From contig JANMQK010000288.1 in assembly GCA_031370485.1 (NCBI GenBank), forward strand, positions 1-15,698: a DNA stretch of 15,698 bases, read 5' to 3'. Numbering within the stretch: the stretch's first letter is position 1; each line of letters begins with the position of its first letter. A model generated the notes under the pieces. The model worked only from the letters and a program-made list of their open reading frames with translations. It was not told where the DNA came from and ran no database searches. A program made the translations under genes and the position numbers. This document shows, piece by piece, positions 6,713-15,176 of this stretch. Source of the DNA: JANMQK01 sp031370485. Lineage in GTDB: Bacteria > Acidobacteriota > Polarisedimenticolia > Gp22-AA2.

Positions 6713-9118
6713 ATGTCGGCGAAAGAGACGATGACCGGACAGAAGCTCCCGCTGGTTCCGCTGCGGGCCGTCGTGGTCTTCCCCTACACCATGATCCCGT
6801 TTGTGGTCGGCCGCAAATCATCGCTTCTGGCCGTGGAAGCGGCCCTGGCCGGGGACAAGCGGATCTTCCTGGCGACCCAGCGCGACGAGAAAATCGACGA
6901 CCCCAAGCCCGAGGAGATCAACGCCATCGGCACGATCGCCAACATCGTCCAGAGCCTGAAGCTTCCCAACGGGAACATCAAGCTGCTGGTCGAGGGCGCG
7001 ACGCGCGGGAAGATCCAGGAAATCGACGCGGACGCCGGGTACTTGGCGGCGGTGCTGCAACCCATCGATGTCAAGGCCGAGATGACGCCCGAGGTCGAGG
7101 CCGAGATGGCGAAGATGGTGGCGCTGTTCGAGAAGTACGTGAAGCTGTCGCCAAACCTCCCGTATGAGACGATGATCTCCACCATTCGCGTGTCGGAGCC
7201 GGGACGCCTCACGGACACGATTGCCGCGCACGTGCAGGTGGGCATGGAGGAAAAGCAGAACCTCCTCGAGACCTTCAACCCCGTCGATCGGCTCACCATG
7301 CTCGCGAACCTCCTCGAGACCGAGATCGACAAGCTGCGCGTCGACCGCCGGATCCACCAGCGGGTCAAGAAGCAGATGGAGAAGGCTCAGAAGGAGTACT
7401 ACCTCAACGAGAAAATGAAGGCGATCCAGCAGGAGCTGGGGCGCAAGGACGACAAGCTGAACGAGGTTGAAGAGCTGAAGGAGAAGATCCAGGCCGCCAG
7501 GATGCCGAAAGAGGCGCTCGACAAGGCGCTTCAGGAGTTGAAGCGGCTGGAAGTGATGCCGCCCGTCTCTGCCGAGGCCACCGTGTCGCGTAACTACCTG
7601 GACTGGTTGCTCTCAGTGCCGTGGCACAAGCGGTCCAAGGAGATCCGCGACCTGGACTTCGCGGAGAAGGTCCTGAACGAGGACCATTACGGCCTGGAGA
7701 AGGTCAAGGAGCGGATCCTCGAATTCCTCGCGGTGCGCCGGCTGGTCAAACACAAGAACATGAAGGGCTCGATCCTGTGCCTGGTCGGCCCCCCCGGCGT
7801 GGGCAAGACCTCGCTGGCGCGGTCCATAGCGCGCTCCACAGGCCGCAAGTTCGTCCGGGTTTCGCTCGGCGGGGTACGTGACGAGGCGGAGATCCGCGGC
7901 CACCGCAGAACCTATATCGGTGCCTTCCCCGGCCAGATCATCCAGATGATGAAAAAGGCCGGGACGAAGAACCCCGTCTTCCTGTTGGACGAGGTCGACA
8001 AGATGAGCATGGACTTCCGGGGCGATCCGTCCTCGGCGCTCCTCGAGGTGCTTGACGCGGAGCAGAACTCCACCTTCCTGGACCACTACCTCGACACGGA
8101 GTTCGACCTGGGGCAGGTTATGTTCATCTGCACCGCGAACATCCTGCATCCGATCCCGCCGGCCCTCAAGGACCGGTTGGAGGTCCTGCGACTGGCGGGC
8201 TACACGCTGTTCGAGAAGATCCGGATTGCCCAACGGTTCCTCATCCCCAAGCAGCTCAAGAACCACGGTCTCGATGTGAAGAGGTTCGAGTTCGAGGAGG
8301 AGGCGATCCGCGATACGGTCGAAAAGTACACGCGGGAAGCCGGGGTGCGCAACCTCGAGCGCGAGATCTCGTCAATCTGCCGGAAGCTGGCGCGCCGTGT
8401 CGTCAGGGAAGGCAAGGATTACACCCTCACCGTGAAGACCGACCAGCTCAGCGAATTCCTGGGCATACCGAAGTACCGCGCCACCTCCAGTGACAAGAAA
8501 AACGAGATCGGTGTCGCCACCGGCCTCGCCTGGACCGAGGTCGGAGGTGAAATCCTGATGACCGAGGCGAGCCTCATGAAGGGGCGGGGGAAGCTCACGC
8601 TGACCGGCAAGCTGGGTGACGTCATGAAGGAGTCGGCGCAGGCGGCTCTCTCCTACATCCGGTCCCGGGCGCAGGCGCTGGGGATCGACGAGGACTTTCA
8701 CCGCAAGTTCGACATACACATCCATGTGCCCGAGGGCGCCATCCCGAAGGACGGGCCCTCGGCGGGAATCACCTTGGCCACCGCGCTGGCGTCGCTTCTC
8801 ACGAAGACCCCGGTCCGCGGCGATGTCGCGATGACGGGGGAGATCACGCTGCGCGGGAAGGTCCTGCCGATCGGCGGCGTGAAGGAGAAAATCCTCGCTG
8901 CCCACCGCTTCGGCGTGAGGACGGTCATCCTGCCCCGGGACAACGAGAAGGACCTCGCGGACGTTCCCGAGGACATTCAGAAGATCCTGGAGTTTCGACT
9001 GGTGGAGACGATGGACGAAGTGCTCAGCATCGCCTTGGAGCGCGAGGCTCCTCCGAAGGTCGACAAGGAGTACGACAAGGATCTCAACAAGGGCATCCCG
9101 GGCTCGGTCACCCATTAG
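6713..9118 (+). CDS. lon: ATP-dependent protease Lon
   Basis: The 801-residue protein has the three Lon parts in order: an N-terminal substrate-binding domain with a coiled-coil stretch (to about residue 300), an AAA+ module with Walker A GPPGVGKT at 359-366 and Walker B FLLDE at 423-427, and a C-terminal peptidase domain. The catalytic dyad is Ser683 in DGPSAG and Lys726 in GGVKEK, 43 residues apart as in the E. coli enzyme. Lon is a cytoplasmic hexamer that degrades misfolded and some regulatory proteins. Its ATG is 1 base after the clpX stop, implying coupled translation. It closes the proteostasis operon. The tail after the peptidase domain is charged and probably flexible. Confidence 0.98.
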   Translation: MSAKETMTGQKLPLVPLRAVVVFPYTMIPFVVGRKSSLLAVEAALAGDKRIFLATQRDEKIDDPKPEEINAIGTIANIVQSLKLPNGNIKLLVEGATRGKIQEIDADAGYLAAVLQPIDVKAEMTPEVEAEMAKMVALFEKYVKLSPNLPYETMISTIRVSEPGRLTDTIAAHVQVGMEEKQNLLETFNPVDRLTMLANLLETEIDKLRVDRRIHQRVKKQMEKAQKEYYLNEKMKAIQQELGRKDDKLNEVEELKEKIQAARMPKEALDKALQELKRLEVMPPVSAEATVSRNYLDWLLSVPWHKRSKEIRDLDFAEKVLNEDHYGLEKVKERILEFLAVRRLVKHKNMKGSILCLVGPPGVGKTSLARSIARSTGRKFVRVSLGGVRDEAEIRGHRRTYIGAFPGQIIQMMKKAGTKNPVFLLDEVDKMSMDFRGDPSSALLEVLDAEQNSTFLDHYLDTEFDLGQVMFICTANILHPIPPALKDRLEVLRLAGYTLFEKIRIAQRFLIPKQLKNHGLDVKRFEFEEEAIRDTVEKYTREAGVRNLEREISSICRKLARRVVREGKDYTLTVKTDQLSEFLGIPKYRATSSDKKNEIGVATGLAWTEVGGEILMTEASLMKGRGKLTLTGKLGDVMKESAQAALSYIRSRAQALGIDEDFHRKFDIHIHVPEGAIPKDGPSAGITLATALASLLTKTPVRGDVAMTGEITLRGKVLPIGGVKEKILAAHRFGVRTVILPRDNEKDLADVPEDIQKILEFRLVETMDEVLSIALEREAPPKVDKEYDKDLNKGIPGSVTH

Positions 9119-9187
9119 AGAGCCCGGGACGCGCCAGCTTCCCTTTCCTAAGCCTGAGAGGGGACCGAACGCCCCGAGATAGTTTGC

Positions 9188-9203
9188 GCGGGAATCGTCC
9201 CGC
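9188..9203. repeat. Hairpin GCGGGA-ATCG-TCCCGC after lon
   Basis: A perfect 6-base inverted repeat with a 4-base loop lies 70 bases after the lon stop. No T tract follows on either strand, so it is not a standard intrinsic terminator, though it could protect the 3' end of the lon message. Confidence 0.45.
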
Positions 9204-9237
9204 ACAGATTCCCCGGTTTCCCGGCACAGACCGCATC

Positions 9238-9266
9238 GCGCGGGCCGGTTCGTTTGGGGCCCGCGC
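9238..9266. repeat. GC hairpin GCGCGGGCC / GGCCCGCGC before engB
   Basis: A perfect 9-base inverted repeat made wholly of G and C, with an 11-base loop, lies 35 bases upstream of the engB ATG. It has no T tract. It could end transcription from lon in a Rho-dependent manner or sit in the engB leader. No clear engB promoter was identified in the 183-base spacer. Confidence 0.5.
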
Positions 9267-9301
9267 CGCGGCGACGAAAAATCTCCTGATTGCGAAAAAC
9301 C

Positions 9302-10005
9302 ATGATGATCTCCTCCTGCCGCCTGCATGCGACTGTTCTGGACGCGACCCGCGTTCCGGAGGACGGTCGCCCGCAGATCGCCTTCATGGGCCGCTCGAAC
9401 GTCGGGAAATCGAGCCTGATCAACCGGGCGCTCGGCCGGAAGGGCTTGGCGTACACGAGCAAGACACCGGGAAGGACCCAGGGGATCAATTTCTACCTGC
9501 TCAACGAGCGTATCTACTTCGTGGATCTCCCCGGGTATGGCTACGCGCGTGTGCCGATGTCGATGCGCGAGCAGTGGAAGGGCCTCGTGGAGGGGTATCT
9601 CGACGGGGTGGCGGGCCCCGACCTGGCCGTCCAGCTGATCGACGCGCGCCACGGCCCGACCGAACTCGATCTCGAGCTTTACGGCTGGCTCCGCTCGCGC
9701 AGCATCGGCCTGCAGATCGTCCTGACAAAGATTGACAAGCTGCCGGGTCACAAGAGGTCCCAGGCGCTCACCGAATGCGCGAGGCTGCTGGACCTTCCCG
9801 CCGGCGAGCGCGTGATCGGAGTCTCGGCTGTCACCGGGGACGGCATCCCGGAGCTCTGGCGTTCGATTGACGCGGCCTGCGCGACCATACTTCCGGACGC
9901 CGCGCGCGCCCGGCGCAAGGGCCCGCGGCCCACGCGGCGCGGAGCCGAACACGAATCGAGAACGGCGCAGGGGCGCGAGCCCCGCTCTCGCGCCATGGAT
10001 GGACG

Positions 10006-10009
<4 letters not shown>
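9302..10009 (+). CDS. engB: Ribosome biogenesis GTPase EngB (YihA/YsxC)
   Basis: The 235-residue GTPase shows all G motifs of the EngB family: P-loop GRSNVGKSS, TPGRTQ as switch I, DLPGYGYA for G3, TKID for G4 and VSA for G5. EngB acts in assembly of the large ribosomal subunit in the cytoplasm. The usual length is about 200 residues; this protein ends in a basic tail of some 37 residues, rich in Arg, Gly and Pro, with no recognisable motif. Several starts are possible: TTG at 9290, ATG at 9302 and ATG at 9305. None has a clear Shine-Dalgarno sequence; 9302 is chosen as the first ATG. The stop TGA overlaps the possible rho ATG as ATGA, so translation may be coupled to rho. Confidence 0.93.
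9970..9994 (+). promoter_or_regulatory. Two overlapping, mutually exclusive hairpins just upstream of rho
   Basis: GGGGC (9970-9974) can pair with GCCCC (9979-9983) around a GCGA tetraloop. Alternatively, GGCGCGAG (9972-9979) can pair perfectly with CTCGCGCC (9987-9994) around a 7-base loop. Both cannot form at once. They lie in the last codons of engB, 11 bases before the first possible rho start. A regulatory role is inferred, not shown. Confidence 0.35.
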
Positions 10010-11547
<1,538 letters not shown>

Positions 11548-11574
11548 AGGGCCCCGGCCCCTCCGGACCCCCCC

Positions 11575-11604
11575 TTGGCCCGAAGGCCCGGAACCCCTTA
11601 TAAT
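11575..11604 (+). promoter_or_regulatory. Sigma70-type promoter of rpmE-prfA-prmC
   Basis: A perfect TATAAT (11599-11604) lies 18 bases after TTGGCC (11575-11580). The -35 box is weaker than the -10 box. Transcription would start near 11611, giving a leader of about 53 nt. No T-tract terminator for rho was seen between the rho stop and this promoter. Confidence 0.7.
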
Positions 11605-11626
11605 GCAGCCCTCCGGCCAAGGACGG

Positions 11627-11665
11627 ATGACTTCGGGACCCCGGTCCCAGGGAGAGTGATGTCAT
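11627..11665 (+). promoter_or_regulatory. Possible structured leader of rpmE
   Basis: GGGACC (11635-11640) and GGTCCC (11643-11648) form a tight inverted repeat that abuts the Shine-Dalgarno sequence GGGAGAG (11650-11656). An outer 5-base helix could form between ATGAC (11627-11631) and GTCAT (11661-11665), the latter covering the first two bases of the rpmE ATG. Together these could hide the start site. L31 leaders that control translation are known in other phyla; similarity to them was not established. Confidence 0.3.
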
Positions 11666-11930
11666 GAAGAGCGGGATTCACCCCAATTACCGCGAGGTGG
11701 TCGTTACCTGCGCGTGCGGCGAGACCTTCAAGACCCGGTCGACCGCCGACGAGCTTCGCCTCGAGCTCTGCAGCAAGTGCCACCCCTTTTTCACCGGCAA
11801 GCAGAAGCTGATCGACTCGGCGGGAAGAGTCGAGCGGTTCGAGAAGCGCTACCGGAAGAACGCGCCCAAGACCGGCGCGGAGGCTCCGAAGGGCGCCGGT
11901 CCCACGCCGCCGGCCGCCGGGGCCTCCTGA
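11664..11930 (+). CDS. rpmE: 50S ribosomal protein L31, zinc-binding (C+) type
   Basis: This 88-residue protein begins MKSGIHPNY like other L31 proteins. It has the zinc ligands of the C+ form: Cys16 and Cys18 (CAC) and Cys36 and Cys39 (CSKC), followed by HPFFTGKQK. L31 bridges the large and small ribosomal subunits. The conserved part ends near residue 60, and an Ala/Pro/Gly-rich tail of about 25 residues follows. GGGAG stands about 9 bases before the ATG. The gene is first in the rpmE-prfA-prmC cluster and 116 bases after rho. Zinc-type L31 is often replaced by a zinc-free paralogue under zinc shortage; none is seen in this window. Confidence 0.97.
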   Translation: MKSGIHPNYREVVVTCACGETFKTRSTADELRLELCSKCHPFFTGKQKLIDSAGRVERFEKRYRKNAPKTGAEAPKGAGPTPPAAGAS

Positions 11931-11948
11931 TCCGGGACGAGCCCCGCC

Positions 11949-13019
11949 GTGGAGATCCTGGATCGTCTCGAACGCATCGAGGCGCGCTTCGAAGAAGTGA
12001 CGCGCCAGATGAGCGATCCCACGCTCGCCTCCGACCAGGACCGCTACCGGCAGGCTACCCGGACCTTCGCCGAGCTTGAAAAGATCGTCCTGAAGTACCG
12101 CGAGTACCGCGATGTGCAGCGCCAGATCGCCGACTCGGAGGCGCTGCTCCAGGACGAAGAGATGAAGGCCGTGGCCCGCGAGGAGGTCAACTCGCTCCAG
12201 GAGCGCGGCGCCGCGCTGCTGGCCGATCTCCGCTCTCTCCTCCTCCCGAAGGACCCGAACGACGAGAAGAACGTCATCGTCGAGATCCGCGCCGGCACCG
12301 GCGGGGAGGAGGCCTCCCTGTTCGCGGGGGAGCTTTTCCGCATGTACAGCCGCTACGCCGAGCGCCAGGGCTGGCAGGTCGAGGCCCTCAGCATGAGCAG
12401 CAGCGGCCTGGGGGGCATCAAGGAGATCATCGCGCTCATCAGCGGCCGCAAGGTCTACAGCCGGCTCAAGCACGAAAGCGGGGTCCACCGCGTGCAGAGG
12501 GTTCCCGCGACCGAGGCCTCGGGCCGGATCCACACATCGACCGCGACGGTGGCCGTGCTGCCGGAGGCGGACGACGTGCAGATCGCGATCAACGACAAGG
12601 ACCTACGCATCGACACCTTCTGCGCGACGGGGCCGGGCGGCCAGGGGGTGAACACCACCTACTCGGCGATCCGCATCACGCACCTGCCGACGGGCCTCGT
12701 GGTGCAGTGTCAGGACGAGCGCTCCCAGCACAAGAACAAGGCTCGTGCGATGAAGGTGCTCCGTTCGCGGCTCCTTGACCTCGAGCTGCAGAAGCAGCAG
12801 GACGCCATCGCCAAGGACCGCCGCAGCCAGGTCGGCACGGGGGAACGAAGCGAGAAGATCCGCACCTACAATTTCCCGCAGAACCGGGTCACCGACCATC
12901 GCATCAACCTGACCCTGCACCGTCTCGCCGACCTTCTCGAGGGCGAGCTCGACCCGCTCATCGAAGCGGTGGTGTCGCACTACCAGGCGGAGCAGATCCG
13001 TGAGGAGGTCCGGGTCTGA
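11949..13019 (+). CDS. prfA: Peptide chain release factor 1 (RF1)
   Basis: The 356-residue class I release factor is full length. It carries the stop-codon recognition tripeptide Pro186-Ala187-Thr188 (the PxT motif of RF1, reading UAA and UAG) within VPATEASGRIHTS. The peptidyl-tRNA hydrolysis motif GGQ is at 230-232. The PAT motif and the absence of a programmed frameshift separate it from RF2. The start is GTG, 18 bases after rpmE, with only a weak ribosome-binding sequence; the protein then begins MEILDRLERIEARF, as in relatives. The enzyme that methylates its GGQ glutamine is encoded immediately downstream, with its start overlapping the prfA stop. Confidence 0.97.
   Translation: MEILDRLERIEARFEEVTRQMSDPTLASDQDRYRQATRTFAELEKIVLKYREYRDVQRQIADSEALLQDEEMKAVAREEVNSLQERGAALLADLRSLLLPKDPNDEKNVIVEIRAGTGGEEASLFAGELFRMYSRYAERQGWQVEALSMSSSGLGGIKEIIALISGRKVYSRLKHESGVHRVQRVPATEASGRIHTSTATVAVLPEADDVQIAINDKDLRIDTFCATGPGGQGVNTTYSAIRITHLPTGLVVQCQDERSQHKNKARAMKVLRSRLLDLELQKQQDAIAKDRRSQVGTGERSEKIRTYNFPQNRVTDHRINLTLHRLADLLEGELDPLIEAVVSHYQAEQIREEVRV
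13003..13018 (+). promoter_or_regulatory. Perfect Shine-Dalgarno sequence placing the prmC start at CTG 13016
   Basis: AGGAGGT (13003-13009) lies inside the last codons of prfA, 6 bases before CTG at 13016. That CTG overlaps the prfA TGA stop as CTGA, in the manner of the usual ATGA overlaps. No ATG, GTG or TTG stands at this distance in the prmC frame. Confidence 0.6.
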
Positions 13020-13888
13020 CTCCCGAGACCGCCGGCTTCCTCGCGCGCGAGGGGGCGGGCATCTTGAAGGAGGCCGGCGTCCCGACCGCGGAGCAGGACT
13101 CCGAAATGCTCCTCGCCCACGTGCTGGACGTGCCACGTACGCGCCTGCATGTCCACCCCGAAACGACGGTCGCTTCCGGCGATGCCGGCCGATTCCGGAA
13201 TCTCGTGGCGCGCAGGGCCTCGCGCGTTCCCCTGCAGCACCTGACCGGGAGCCAGGAGTTCTGGTCCCTGCGTTTCGAGGTCACGCCGTCGGTCCTCATC
13301 CCGCGTCCCGAGACGGAGCATCTGATCGAGACCCTTCTCCGGGTCGACCGGACGGACCGCCCCGTCGTCCTCGATGTCGGAACCGGCAGCGGGTGCCTGG
13401 CCGTGGCCGTTGCGCTGGAACGACCCGGCGCGGTTGTGCATGCCCTGGACATCTCGGCCGACGGCCTGGAAGTGGCGCGCCGCAACGCCGCGGCGCACGG
13501 CGTCGCGGGCCGGATCACCTTCCATCATGGTGACCTGCTCGAACCGCTCCTAAGTCTGGGCCTCGGCCGGCAGGTGGACGTTCTGCTGAGCAACCCGCCG
13601 TACGTCGGCGCCTCCGACCTCGGCGGCCTGCAGCCGGAGGTCCGCGAGCACGAACCGCTCGTGGCTCTTTCCCCCGGCCAGGACCCCCTCGCCATCCACC
13701 GGCGACTCGCCGTTGAGGGACCGCCGTTCCTGAAACCGGGCGGTCACCTGATCGTGGAGATCGGTCAGGGACAGGACGCGGCGATCCGGGCGCTTTACGG
13801 CGGCGCGGACGGCCTCGAAGTGCTCGAAACGGTCCCGGACCTGGCGGGGATTCCCCGTGTCCTGCTGGCCCGGGCCGTTCCGGGCTGA
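13016..13888 (+). CDS. prmC: Release factor glutamine methyltransferase PrmC (HemK)
   Basis: This SAM-dependent methyltransferase modifies the glutamine of the GGQ motif in RF1 and RF2. The N-terminal substrate-recognition helical domain is followed by FWSLRFEVTPSVLIPRPETE, the SAM-binding motif DVGTGSG at 120-126 and the catalytic NPPY at 193-196 (numbering from 13016). The length from 13016 is 290 residues, close to the family norm. The start needs care: the frame is blocked by TGA at 13001, and the only usual start codon near the N-terminus is TTG at 13064. Starting there would remove most of the first helix (TPETAGFLAREGAGI), which aligns with E. coli PrmC. CTG 13016 has a perfect AGGAGGT six bases upstream and is preferred; TTG 13064 (with an AGGGGG upstream) remains possible. 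The function itself is secure. Confidence 0.93.
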   Translation: MTPETAGFLAREGAGILKEAGVPTAEQDSEMLLAHVLDVPRTRLHVHPETTVASGDAGRFRNLVARRASRVPLQHLTGSQEFWSLRFEVTPSVLIPRPETEHLIETLLRVDRTDRPVVLDVGTGSGCLAVAVALERPGAVVHALDISADGLEVARRNAAAHGVAGRITFHHGDLLEPLLSLGLGRQVDVLLSNPPYVGASDLGGLQPEVREHEPLVALSPGQDPLAIHRRLAVEGPPFLKPGGHLIVEIGQGQDAAIRALYGGADGLEVLETVPDLAGIPRVLLARAVPG

Positions 13889-13928
13889 GCGCCGACAGCC
13901 TCCCGAGGCGGCCTCCGGCGCCTCACGG

Positions 13929-13934
13929 TATACT
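13929..13934 (+). promoter_or_regulatory. -10 box TATACT positioned for a leaderless moeA mRNA
   Basis: The last base of TATACT is 13934, so +1 falls on about 13941, the A of the moeA ATG. There is no Shine-Dalgarno sequence before that ATG and no clear -35 box. This is the arrangement known from leaderless transcripts in several bacteria. Confidence 0.5.
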
Positions 13935-13940
13935 GCCGCC

Positions 13941-15176
13941 ATGCCACCTCGCACCCTGTCGGTTGAAGAGGCCCTGGCGACCGTCCTCGAGGCCGCCAGG
14001 CCGCTTCCCTCGCAGGAAGTGCCGTACCAGGACGCCCTGGGACGGGTCCTGCTAGAGGAGGTTCGCTCCGACCGCGATCATCCTCCCTTCGACAAATCGC
14101 TCATGGATGGCTACGCGGTCGCGGCCTCCGATCTGGTGTCCCCCCCGGTCATGATGCGCGTCCTCACCGAGATCGCCGCGGGACGGTACCCCGATGGCCT
14201 CGCGCCGCTCGCGCCGGGGACGGCCGCGAGGATCATGACCGGTGCGCCGATTCCTCCAGGAGCCGACGCGGTGCTCCGGGTCGAGGATTCGGAGGTCTTG
14301 GATGACAACCCGGGATCGATCCGGGCCAGGGTCGCGGTGCGCCCCGGGGAGAACATCGCGCGCCGCGGCGAGGATGCGCGGCAGGGGGATGTCCTCCTGG
14401 CGGCCGGCGATCTTGTGGGCGCGGCCGAGATAGGGGTCCTGGCGGCGGCCGGCCGGACCGCCGTCAACGTCGGAGGCCGGCCGCGTGTCGCAGTGCTGGC
14501 GACGGGGGACGAGCTGGTCCCCCCCGAAAGCGAACCGGGGCCCGGCGGCATCCGCAACAGCAACGGGCCGCTCCTGCGGGCGCTGGCCCGGCGCTCGGGG
14601 GCGGACGCCGTGTCGCTCGGCATCGCCCCCGACGAGGAAAACGCCCTGCGCGAGCGGATCGAGGTCGGGCTGCGGACCGACCTCTTCCTGATCTCGGGCG
14701 GGGTCTCCATGGGAGTCTACGATCTGGTCGGGAAGACGCTGCGCGCGGCCGGTGTCGAGATCCTGTTTGAGAGGGTCGCCATCAAGCCGGGAAGGCCCTT
14801 CACGTTCGGCCGCCGGGACAGGACGCTCGTTTTCGGCTGCCCGGGCAACCCTGTCTCTTCCTACGTTGTCTTTCACGTGTTCGCCCGCCCGGCGCTGCGG
14901 CGCCTGGCCGGGTTCACGGAGCCTGGCCCCGCGCCCTTGCGCGGCATTCTCGAAGCGCCGGTGAGCCGGAATCCCCTGCGCACCGGCTACCACCAGGCCC
15001 GGGCCCGCTGGTCGGGAGACCACTACAGGGTGAACGTCCTGCCGACGACCGGGTCGGCCGACTTCGCGTCCTGCGCCCGTGGCAACGCCCTCGCCATCGT
15101 GCCGGCCGGGACCGCGACGCTCGAGGCGGGCGGTCCGATCGATCTGCTCCTCCTGGACGACGCTCCCGACCGATGA
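13941..15176 (+). CDS. moeA: Molybdopterin molybdenumtransferase MoeA
   Basis: The 411-residue protein is the same length as E. coli MoeA and shows its motifs in order: HPPFDKSLMDGYA at 47-59 (Asp56 matches the catalytic Asp of the family), RIMTGAPIPPGADAV, the ATGDELVPP segment, NSNGPLL, LISGGVSMG, KPGRPFTFG and GCPGNPVSS. MoeA inserts molybdate into adenylylated molybdopterin to make the molybdenum cofactor in the cytoplasm. The frame is open from 13857, but ATG 13941 begins the family-like MPPRTLSVEEAL and lies directly after a -10 box. No other cofactor gene is visible here. The stop overlaps the next start as ATGA. Confidence 0.96.
   Translation: MPPRTLSVEEALATVLEAARPLPSQEVPYQDALGRVLLEEVRSDRDHPPFDKSLMDGYAVAASDLVSPPVMMRVLTEIAAGRYPDGLAPLAPGTAARIMTGAPIPPGADAVLRVEDSEVLDDNPGSIRARVAVRPGENIARRGEDARQGDVLLAAGDLVGAAEIGVLAAAGRTAVNVGGRPRVAVLATGDELVPPESEPGPGGIRNSNGPLLRALARRSGADAVSLGIAPDEENALRERIEVGLRTDLFLISGGVSMGVYDLVGKTLRAAGVEILFERVAIKPGRPFTFGRRDRTLVFGCPGNPVSSYVVFHVFARPALRRLAGFTEPGPAPLRGILEAPVSRNPLRTGYHQARARWSGDHYRVNVLPTTGSADFASCARGNALAIVPAGTATLEAGGPIDLLLLDDAPDR

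Noticed and set aside
11548..11600. Intrinsic terminator after rho
   Set aside because: There are several short GC palindromes but no T tract, and the region contains the rpmE -35 and -10 boxes.
11598..12533. Minus-strand 311-codon open frame over rpmE and prfA
   Set aside because: It lies opposite two certain genes and the rpmE promoter, with no protein-family signal.
12627..12650. GGQG rather than GGQH after the catalytic motif of release factor 1
   Set aside because: The residue after GGQ varies among bacterial RF1 proteins and Gly is a familiar variant, so it is not unusual.
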